Shown: positions 22,379 through 28,292 of the stretch, in pieces
Layout: each line of letters opens with the position of its first letter
Position numbering within the stretch: the stretch's first letter is position 1
NCBI GenBank assembly: GCA_031551695.1
Contig: JAVBNG010000038.1
Location: 1 to 28,292, forward strand
DNA: 28,292 bases
Direction of reading: 5' to 3'
From: JAAYCI01 sp031551695
GTDB lineage: Bacteria > Bacillota > Clostridia > Oscillospirales > Ruminococcaceae
Notes under the pieces: generated by a model
The model's database searches: none
The model's input: the letters and a program-made list of their open reading frames with translations, nothing else
What the model was told of the DNA's origin: nothing
Translations under genes and position numbers: made by a program

Positions 22379-22923
22379 TGGCAGTGGTTGGAATGGAAAA
22401 AATACGAGTTTTGGGAATCGACCCCGGATATGCGATTGCCGGATATGGCATTCTGGACGCCGGCCCAAAGGGGCTGGCGCCGGTTACGTTTGGGGCGATA
22501 ACCACCGTGGCCCGCACGGAGCTTGCGATGCGCCTATGTGAGATTTATGACGATTTTATGCATATTATCGACCAATACCACCCAAACATGGCGGCCGTTG
22601 AGACCCTGTTCTATTCCAAAAACCAAACGACTGCCGTTGCGGTGGCCGAGGCGCGCGGAGTGATATTGCTGGCGCTGCAAAAAAGCGGCGTCCCTTTTTT
22701 TGAGTATTCGCCGCTGCAGGTGAAGCAGGGCGTGGTGGGTTATGGCAAAGCGACGAAGGCGCAGGTGCAGGATATGGTGCGCCGGCATTTGGGCCTGGCG
22801 GAGGCGCCAAAGCCCGATGATGCGGCGGACGCGCTCGCCATCGCCATCTGCCACGCCAATTCTTCCAAAAGCGCATTGTTTGGCAAGCGTGAAACAAAAT
22901 TGCGTCAAATGGGGTACTATTGA
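22378..22923 (+). CDS. ruvC: Holliday junction resolvase RuvC
   Basis: A 181-aa endonuclease that cuts Holliday junctions handled by RuvAB. Active-site acids are visible: the first Asp in VLGIDPGYAIAGYG, Glu in AAVETLFYSKNQT, and the C-terminal pair in PDDAADALAIAICHA. Length is normal. Two starts are possible: ATG 22378, overlapping the flavodoxin stop, and ATG 22393, which gives the more usual short N-terminus (MEKIRVLGIDPG). Neither has a strong ribosome-binding site. The stop shares its last base with the ruvA start. RuvC rather than RecU is as expected for Clostridia. Confidence 0.95.
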   Translation: MAVVGMEKIRVLGIDPGYAIAGYGILDAGPKGLAPVTFGAITTVARTELAMRLCEIYDDFMHIIDQYHPNMAAVETLFYSKNQTTAVAVAEARGVILLALQKSGVPFFEYSPLQVKQGVVGYGKATKAQVQDMVRRHLGLAEAPKPDDAADALAIAICHANSSKSALFGKRETKLRQMGYY

Positions 22924-23531
22924 TGATTTACTCGCTGACGGGCAAAATCCTGGAAAAATCACAGACAGAAGTGGTGGTGGACTGCGGCGGCGTGGGTTAC
23001 GCGGCGCTGATTCCGGCTACGGCCGTGGGCGCGCTGCCGCCTGTGGGCGAAATTACCACTCTGTATACCCACATGAATGTGAGCGAGAACGATGTGTCGT
23101 TGTTTGGCTTTGCCGACACGGAGAGCCGCGCCATGTTCCGCTTGCTTACCAGTGTGTCCGGTGTGGGCCCGCGCGTGGGTATTGCCATTTTGTCTGCCTT
23201 GGCGCCGGAAACCATTGCGCTTGCGGTTTCTGCCGAGGATTTCAAGGCGCTGACCGCCGCAAGCGGCGTGGGGCCAAAGCTGGCCCAGCGCATTGTGCTG
23301 GAACTGAAGGACAAGCTGTCCGCGTCCTTCACCGCGCCGCCAGGCGCCACCGCCTTCGGCGGTGGCGGCATGCCCGCCACAGAGGCGGGCGCTGCCCGTC
23401 AGGCAGCGGCGGCGCTGGCCTCCCTTGGCTACAGCCCCACCGAGGCGGCAAAAGCCATCCAAAGCATTGATCCTGCCCTGCCCACGGCAGAAATCATCCG
23501 GCTTGCTCTGATGGGATTGGCCAAAAAGTAA
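22923..23531 (+). CDS. ruvA: Holliday junction DNA helicase subunit RuvA
   Basis: A 202-aa junction-binding protein that recruits RuvB for branch migration. Domain I is the OB-fold (MIYSLTGKILEKSQTEVVVDCGGVGY). Domain II has two helix-hairpin-helix motifs, LTSVSGVGPRVGIAIL and LTAASGVGPKLAQRIV. A flexible Ala/Gly linker (~135-155) leads to the RuvB-binding domain III (AAAALASLGYSPTEAAKAI). The ATG at 22923 overlaps the ruvC stop (TGATG). Unusually for a ruvAB pair, 175 nt of AT-rich DNA separates it from ruvB. Confidence 0.96.
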   Translation: MIYSLTGKILEKSQTEVVVDCGGVGYAALIPATAVGALPPVGEITTLYTHMNVSENDVSLFGFADTESRAMFRLLTSVSGVGPRVGIAILSALAPETIALAVSAEDFKALTAASGVGPKLAQRIVLELKDKLSASFTAPPGATAFGGGGMPATEAGAARQAAAALASLGYSPTEAAKAIQSIDPALPTAEIIRLALMGLAKK

Positions 23532-23706
23532 GCGAAAACCGATTGATTTTATGTGAAAATATGCATAAGCTGAATCAACATAATATTCACACATTATATT
23601 AGTTGGATTTGAAATTTTGCGGCAGTAATTTCACATATTACAAAAGTAGTATAACAATTGGGCGAAAACACTGCTGATTAACTAAAATTTTGCGAATGAG
23701 GTTGCT
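23532..23706 (+). promoter_or_regulatory. AT-rich ruvA-ruvB gap with repeated TTCACA words
   Basis: In contrast with the GC-rich genes either side, this gap is strongly AT-rich. It holds TGTGAAAATAT (23552-23562), ATATTCACACAT (from ~23583) and AATTTCACATAT (from 23627), plus an inverted repeat TGAAATT/AATTTCA (23610-23616 and 23627-23633). A TATAAC at 23650-23655 could be a -10 for ruvB, but the -35 is poor. No LexA-type box was seen. Regulation of ruvB separately from ruvCA is possible. Confidence 0.4.
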
Positions 23707-24807
23707 ATGGCGATCGAACCGACAAAAATGGATATGCCGATCGCGGAGGATGAGCGCCTGGTGAGCCCGTCGGAATCCCCGACGGATTTTGAGCAGGAGC
23801 AATCCCTGCGGCCGCGCACCCTTTCCGACGGCGACTTCATCGGGCAAAAAAAGGCGAAGGAAAACCTGAAGGTTTACCTGGAAGCGGCGAAAATGCGTGG
23901 TGAAGCGCTGGACCATTTGCTTCTGTATGGGCCGCCAGGCCTTGGCAAAACCACGCTTGCCAACATTGTGGCAAATGAGATGGGCGTGAACATCCGCGTG
24001 ACCACCGGCCCTGCCATCGAGCGCCCGGGCGACTTGGCGGCCCTGCTTTCCACCCTGCAAAGCGGCGACGTGATTTTCATCGATGAGATCCACCGGCTGT
24101 CGCGGCAGGTGGAGGAGGTATTGTACCCCGCGCTGGAGGATTATGCGCTGGACATTATGATGGGCAAGGGGCCGAGCGCCCAGTCTATCCGCCTGTCGCT
24201 GCCGCCGTTCACCCTCATCGGGGCCACCACGCGGGCGGGCCAGTTGTCCGGCCCGCTGCGGGACCGTTTCGGCGTGATGCTGAAATTTGACCTTTACTCC
24301 CCGGATGAACTGGCGCGCATCATCGAGCGCTCGGCGGGCATTTTGGGCATCAGCTGCGCGGCGGACGGCGCAAAAGAGCTGGCCCGGTGCAGCCGCGGCA
24401 CGCCGCGCGTGGCAAACCGCCTTTTGAAGCGCACGCGGGATTTTGCCATGGTGGGCGGCAGCGATGTCGTCGACGCCGGCGTGGTGCGCCATGCCATGAC
24501 GATGATGGAGATTGACGAAAGCGGCCTGGACAAGCTGGACCGCCGGCTGCTGTTAGCCGTTATCGAGATGTACGCGGGCGGGCCGGTGGGGCTGGAAACG
24601 CTGGCCGCCGCCTTGGGGGAAGAATCCGTCACGCTGGAGGATGTGTGCGAGCCCTTTTTGATGCAAAATGGTTTTTTGACGCGCACGCCGCGTGGGCGCT
24701 GCGTTACGCTTCTGGCTTACAACCACCTGGGGCTGGCGCCGCCCGCACAGGCTGTGCCGTCCGCCCAGCAAACGCTGGAAGATATTTTGCGCGGCAGCGA
24801 AATTTGA
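23707..24807 (+). CDS. ruvB: Holliday junction branch-migration ATPase RuvB
   Basis: AAA+ motor of branch migration, 366 aa. Walker A GPPGLGKTT (Lys81), Walker B IFIDEIHRL, sensor 1 GATTRAG, the arginine finger region GPLRDRFG and sensor 2 GTPRVANRLLKR are all present. The C-terminal winged helix (~260-340) includes the FLMQNGFLTRTPRGR segment. The N-terminus before the AAA domain is ~20 residues longer than in many homologues. The ATG at 23707 follows GAGG. The methyltransferase gene starts 15 nt after its stop, likely in the same transcript. Confidence 0.97.
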   Translation: MAIEPTKMDMPIAEDERLVSPSESPTDFEQEQSLRPRTLSDGDFIGQKKAKENLKVYLEAAKMRGEALDHLLLYGPPGLGKTTLANIVANEMGVNIRVTTGPAIERPGDLAALLSTLQSGDVIFIDEIHRLSRQVEEVLYPALEDYALDIMMGKGPSAQSIRLSLPPFTLIGATTRAGQLSGPLRDRFGVMLKFDLYSPDELARIIERSAGILGISCAADGAKELARCSRGTPRVANRLLKRTRDFAMVGGSDVVDAGVVRHAMTMMEIDESGLDKLDRRLLLAVIEMYAGGPVGLETLAAALGEESVTLEDVCEPFLMQNGFLTRTPRGRCVTLLAYNHLGLAPPAQAVPSAQQTLEDILRGSEI

Positions 24808-24822
24808 CACGGGAGCATTCAG

Positions 24823-25692
24823 ATGCGCGTTTCGTCCAATTGGAAGGACTTTGAGATACTGGACGCCACCGGCGGCATGCGGCTGGAGCGCTGGGGCAAT
24901 GTTTTGCTGCAACGGCCGGACCCGCAGGTGATTTGGCAAACGCCGCAGGCGTCGCCCCTGTGGGGAAAAGCCGACGGTGTGTACCACCGCAGTGAAAAGG
25001 GCGGTGGCAACTGGACGTTCCAGAAGAAACTGCCGGAAAAATGGACGGTTTCGTATGGGGAAATGCGGATGCAGGTGGGCCCGATGGGCTTCAAGCACAT
25101 GGGCGTGTTTCCGGAGCAGGCCGGGAACTGGGATGAGTTTGCCCGCTTGATTGCGGCGGCGAAACGCCCGGTGAAGGTGCTGAACTTGTTTGCCTACACG
25201 GGCTGTGCCACGCTGGCCTGTGCAAAGGCGGGCGCGGCGGTAACGCACGTGGACGCCAGCAAGGGCATGGTGGCCTGGGCGAAGGAAAACGCCGCCTTGA
25301 ATTTTGCCGAAAGCCCGGTGCGGTGGATTGTGGACGACTGTGCCAAGTTTGTGAAGCGGGAAGCGAAACGAGGCAACACCTACGACGCCATTATCCTGGA
25401 CCCACCCAGCTATGGCCGCGGCCCCACGGGTGAAATTTGGAAGTTGGAAGACACATTGTATCCGTTTTTACAGCTTTGTGCGGATGTTTTGTCCAGTGAA
25501 CCGCTGTTTGTTTGTCTATCCAGCTATACTACCGGCCTTGCGCCGGGGGTGATGGCCTATATGCTGGAAAGCCTGCTGGCCCCGCGTTTCGGCGGGCGAG
25601 TGCAAAGTGACGAAATTGGCCTGCCGGTTTCGTCAAGCGGGCTGGCCCTGCCCTGCGGGGCTTCTGCCATCCACTATTTTGTGGGCCAATAG
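24823..25692 (+). CDS. Class I SAM-dependent methyltransferase (RlmI/YccW-like family)
   Basis: A 289-aa Rossmann-fold methyltransferase. Motif I is seen as VLNLFAYTGCATLACAKAGA, an acidic end of strand 2 as VTHVDASKGMV, and the catalytic-type DPPSYGRG motif in IILDPPSYG. This combination is typical of the SAM-dependent methyltransferases related to RlmI, which act on 23S rRNA cytosines. The usual PUA domain is absent and the N-terminal ~110 residues differ, so the target is uncertain. The ATG at 24823 follows a GGGAG site. It is close behind ruvB. I do not assign a symbol. Confidence 0.85.
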   Translation: MRVSSNWKDFEILDATGGMRLERWGNVLLQRPDPQVIWQTPQASPLWGKADGVYHRSEKGGGNWTFQKKLPEKWTVSYGEMRMQVGPMGFKHMGVFPEQAGNWDEFARLIAAAKRPVKVLNLFAYTGCATLACAKAGAAVTHVDASKGMVAWAKENAALNFAESPVRWIVDDCAKFVKREAKRGNTYDAIILDPPSYGRGPTGEIWKLEDTLYPFLQLCADVLSSEPLFVCLSSYTTGLAPGVMAYMLESLLAPRFGGRVQSDEIGLPVSSSGLALPCGASAIHYFVGQ

Positions 25693-25713
25693 CCGGCGCT
25701 TCGCTTTCCGTTA

Positions 25714-25766
25714 AAAACGCCGCGTTTTGCTAAAAATCTTTGAATATTTGCATCAATGCTGCAAAT
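25714..25766. other. Two hairpins in the gap before ecfA1
   Basis: AAAACG-CCG-CGTTTT (25714-25728) and ATTTGCA/TGCAAAT (25746-25752 and 25760-25766, 7-nt loop) lie in the 99-nt gap between the methyltransferase and ecfA1. Either may end the upstream transcript or act in a leader. No convincing promoter was identified. Confidence 0.4.
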
Positions 25767-25791
25767 GATACTCCAAAACTAGGGTGAGCAC

Positions 25792-26649
25792 ATGCCGGAC
25801 ATGATTCGTGTTGAAAATATCAGCTTCCGCTATGGAGATGACCAGCCGTTGGCGCTGGATGACGTCAGCTTAAACATACAAAAAGGTGAATTTATTGTTG
25901 TTTTGGGCGCAAACGGTTGCGGAAAGTCTACATTGGCCAAGCACCTGAACGCCGTTTTACTGCCGGAAAGCGGCAAGGTGCTCGTGGAGGAAATGGACAC
26001 CGCCGACGAGGCGCGCCTGTATGACATCCGCCAAAAGGTTGGTATGGTGTTCCAAAACCCGGACAACCAGATCGTTGCCACAGTGGTGGAGGAGGATGTC
26101 GCCTTTGCGCCGGAAAATTTGGGCGTGCCGCCGGATGAAATGCGACGCCGGGTAGACGAAGCCATGAAAGCTGTGGATATTTATAAATTCCGCGACCGCC
26201 AGCCGCACAAATTGTCCGGCGGGCAAAAACAGCGCGTGGCGGTGGCGGGGGTGCTTGCCATGGACGCCGACTGCATTGTGCTGGATGAGGCAACTTCCAT
26301 GCTGGACCCGCGCGGCCGCGACAAAATCATGCGAACTCTGCACCATTTGAACAAAGAGCGCGGCATTACCATCGTGCACATTACCCACTATATGGAGGAG
26401 GCCGCCGAGGCCGACCGCGTGCTGGTGATGGGCGAAGGAAAGGTGCAGTTTGCCGGCACGCCGAAAGAAGTGTTCTCGCGGGTGGAGGATTTGCGCCGCC
26501 TGCATTTGGACGTGCCGCAGCCTGCGCTTTTATGCGAACAGCTGACGAATATGGGATTTTACATGCCAAAGGGCATCATCACACCGGACGAATGTGCGGC
26601 GCTGTTGTATGAGAAATTGGGCGGCAAAGGGCCGGGGAAGGAAACTTGA
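25792..26649 (+). CDS. ecfA1: ECF transporter ATPase EcfA1
   Basis: One of two ATPases of the shared energy-coupling-factor module for vitamin or metal uptake, 285 aa. Motifs: Walker A GANGCGKST, Q-loop MVFQNPDNQIVATVVEEDVAF, signature LSGGQKQRVAVAGVLAM, and Walker B IVLDEATSMLDP. The QNPDNQ segment is typical of EcfA1. Its C-terminal domain includes the FYMPKGIITPDECAALLYEKL region. The ATG at 25792 follows AGGGTGA. EcfA2 starts one nucleotide after its stop. The substrate-specific S component is not in the window. Confidence 0.95.
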   Translation: MPDMIRVENISFRYGDDQPLALDDVSLNIQKGEFIVVLGANGCGKSTLAKHLNAVLLPESGKVLVEEMDTADEARLYDIRQKVGMVFQNPDNQIVATVVEEDVAFAPENLGVPPDEMRRRVDEAMKAVDIYKFRDRQPHKLSGGQKQRVAVAGVLAMDADCIVLDEATSMLDPRGRDKIMRTLHHLNKERGITIVHITHYMEEAAEADRVLVMGEGKVQFAGTPKEVFSRVEDLRRLHLDVPQPALLCEQLTNMGFYMPKGIITPDECAALLYEKLGGKGPGKET

Positions 26650-26650
26650 C

Positions 26651-27592
26651 ATGCCGCCAATTGTAAAAACAGAACATCTCACCTTTATTTATAATGAAGG
26701 AATGCCGGACGCGACCGCCGCCATCAAAGACGTCAACTTTGAGATGGAGGAAAACACGTTCCTCGGCCTCATTGGGCCGACCGGCTGTGGCAAGTCCACG
26801 CTGATCACTCATTTCAACGGCCTTTTGAAACCCACTTCCGGCAAGGTCTACATCGCCGGAGAGGATATCTGGCGGGAGCCGAAAGACATTCGTCGGTTCC
26901 GCTTCATGGCGGGGCTGGTGTTCCAGTACCCCGAATACCAGTTGTTTGGCGAGACGGTGGAGAAAGACATTGCCTTCGGGCCCACAAACATGGGGCTTTC
27001 AGCGGGGGAAGTGGACGAGCGCGTGCGCACGGCGGCGCGGTTTTGTGGCATTGATGAAGATATGCTGAAAAAAAGCCCGTTTGATCTTTCTGGCGGGCAA
27101 AAGCGCCGGGCCGCTATTGCAGGGGTGCTGGCCATGCGCCCGCGGCTGCTGATTTTGGATGAGCCCGCCGCCGGGCTGGACCCTGAGGGCCGTGACACGA
27201 TTTTGAACCAAGTGAGCAGGTTTCACAAAGAAACGGGCACATCGGTGATTTTGGTGAGCCATTCGATGGACGACGTGGCAAAGTACGCCGGGCAGATTTT
27301 GGTGATGCAAAACGGCGGCGTGTCCATGAAGGCCAGCACCAATGAGGTGTTTTCCCATGCGGAGGAGCTGCTGGACATGGGCCTTGCCGTGCCGCAGATT
27401 ACGAAGGTGTTTTTAAAGCTGCGTGAAAAGGGATTGGACATTGAAACAGACGTTTACACGCAAAAATATGGTGCGGAAGCCATTTTGCGCTATGCGGAAA
27501 AAATGGGTGTGAGCCCCGGCGGCGCAGGCGAAGGCGTGGCGGCGGCCCCGGCGGAGCAACCGCCGCGAGAGGAGGACGGCAATGCTACGTGA
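26651..27592 (+). CDS. ecfA2: ECF transporter ATPase EcfA2
   Basis: Second ATPase of the ECF module, 313 aa. Walker A GPTGCGKST, Q-loop LVFQYPEYQLFGETVEKDIAFGP (the YPEYQLF form marks EcfA2), signature LSGGQKRRAAIAGVLAM, and Walker B LLILDEPAAGLDPEG are present. An Ala/Gly/Pro/Glu-rich tail after ~residue 285 lengthens it beyond the usual ~290 aa. The ATG at 26651 follows GAAGGAA. Its end overlaps the ecfT start by 11 nt, indicating coupling. Confidence 0.95.
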   Translation: MPPIVKTEHLTFIYNEGMPDATAAIKDVNFEMEENTFLGLIGPTGCGKSTLITHFNGLLKPTSGKVYIAGEDIWREPKDIRRFRFMAGLVFQYPEYQLFGETVEKDIAFGPTNMGLSAGEVDERVRTAARFCGIDEDMLKKSPFDLSGGQKRRAAIAGVLAMRPRLLILDEPAAGLDPEGRDTILNQVSRFHKETGTSVILVSHSMDDVAKYAGQILVMQNGGVSMKASTNEVFSHAEELLDMGLAVPQITKVFLKLREKGLDIETDVYTQKYGAEAILRYAEKMGVSPGGAGEGVAAAPAEQPPREEDGNAT

Positions 27593-28292
27593 TATTACCA
27601 TTGGCCAGCATTTGCCGGGCAGTTCCATTCTTCACCGGCTGGATCCGCGGGTGAAAATTGTACTCACGCTGGCCTATGTCGTGATGCTGTTTGTGGGCAC
27701 AAACCCGTTTGGCCTGGCGCTTTCGGCGGTGTTTTTGGCGGTGATGTACTCCATTGCGCGCATCCCGGCCAGGATGGTGTGGCGCAGCGTGAAGCCTATT
27801 TTATACATTTTGCTGTTTACCACGGTGCTGAATCTGTTTTTTGTGACGAACGGCACGGTGCTGTTCAGCTGGTGGAAAATCACCATCACCACCGGCGGCA
27901 TTTACTATTCGGCACAGATGGCGGTGCGCATCGTGTGCCTCATCATCGGCACCAGCCTGCTTACCTACACTACCAGCCCCATCGTGCTGACGGACGCCAT
28001 CGAAAGCCTGCTGCGGCCATTGTCAAAGCTGCATTTTCCTTCCCACGAGCTTGCCATGATGATGACCATTGCCCTGCGGTTCATCCCCACGCTGATTGAA
28101 GAGACGGACAAGATCATGTCGGCGCAGAAAGCCCGCGGCGCCCAGCTGGATTCCGGCTCGCTCATCACGCGGGTGAAGGCGCTGACGCCGGTGCTGATCC
28201 CCTTGTTCCTCTCGGCCTTCCGCCGCGCGGACGAGCTGGCCACCGCCATGGAGTGCCGCTGTTACCGCGGCGGCGATGGGCGCACCCGGCTG
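27582..28292 (+). CDS. ecfT: ECF transporter transmembrane subunit EcfT (3' end outside window)
   Basis: The membrane scaffold of the ECF module; 237 codons are visible and the frame is open at the window end. It begins MLRDITIGQHLPGSSILHRL with the usual LDPRVK motif, followed by hydrophobic helices (~27-60, 72-92, 105-135). The coupling helices carry the conserved Ala-Arg-Gly motif (AQKARGAQ) and a second ECRCYRGG motif, both needed to contact EcfA1/A2. The ATG at 27582 lies inside the end of ecfA2 and has a strong GAGAGGAGG site. Gene order ecfA1-ecfA2-ecfT is the usual Firmicutes arrangement. Confidence 0.93.
   Translation, partial: MLRDITIGQHLPGSSILHRLDPRVKIVLTLAYVVMLFVGTNPFGLALSAVFLAVMYSIARIPARMVWRSVKPILYILLFTTVLNLFFVTNGTVLFSWWKITITTGGIYYSAQMAVRIVCLIIGTSLLTYTTSPIVLTDAIESLLRPLSKLHFPSHELAMMMTIALRFIPTLIEETDKIMSAQKARGAQLDSGSLITRVKALTPVLIPLFLSAFRRADELATAMECRCYRGGDGRTRL

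Noticed and set aside
23532..23706. LexA (SOS) box upstream of ruvB
   Set aside because: No sequence resembling the Gram-positive CGAAC-N4-GTTCG type dyad was found in this gap or ahead of the flavodoxin-ruvC transcript.

Overview
The window looks like chromosomal DNA of a GC-rich, anaerobic, Gram-positive member of the Clostridia, probably Oscillospiraceae-like. The support is: purine-rich Shine-Dalgarno sites, several TTG/GTG starts, sigma-A type promoters, a RuvC resolvase rather than RecU, an energy-coupling-factor (ECF) transporter, a BMP-type substrate-binding protein, and a PflX-type radical SAM protein. No phage, transposase, CRISPR array, rRNA or tRNA gene was found. The taxonomic placement is inference from gene content.

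Layout. Positions 1-6403 (+) hold a phosphate operon: the end of a PstS-like binding protein, pstC, pstA, pstB, phoU, a PhoB-type response regulator and a PhoR-type kinase. Most junctions overlap by 1-14 nt. It ends at a bidirectional terminator (6467-6515). Positions 6534-7355 hold two divergent small proteins. From 7423 a consensus promoter, overlapped by a perfect 32-bp dyad, drives a three-gene MacA/MacB-like export operon (7722-11468). The 369-bp convergent gap that follows carries a 230-bp palindromic element with hairpin ends. On the minus strand lie murA and a YycJ/WalJ-type hydrolase, then a DUF308 membrane protein. Positions 14996-17096 (+) hold a small membrane protein and typA/bipA. 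The minus strand then has deoD followed by a BMP/PnrA-like lipoprotein, a plausible nucleoside salvage pair. A PflX-like radical SAM gene diverges from deoD.

Positions 20347-21967 contain a hairpin-rich gap, a membrane-anchored coiled-coil-like protein, a hotdog thioesterase, and a flavodoxin leader with two 46-bp tandem repeats. Positions 21968-25692 (+) carry a flavodoxin, ruvC, ruvA, ruvB and an rRNA-methyltransferase-like gene. The window closes with ecfA1, ecfA2 and the start of ecfT.

Most coding content is housekeeping. The less explained material is in small proteins and intergenic DNA: the PstS lobe order, the orphan operator, the 230-bp element, the tandem-repeat flavodoxin leader, and short triloop hairpins shared by several gaps. 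I see no clearly new multi-gene system.
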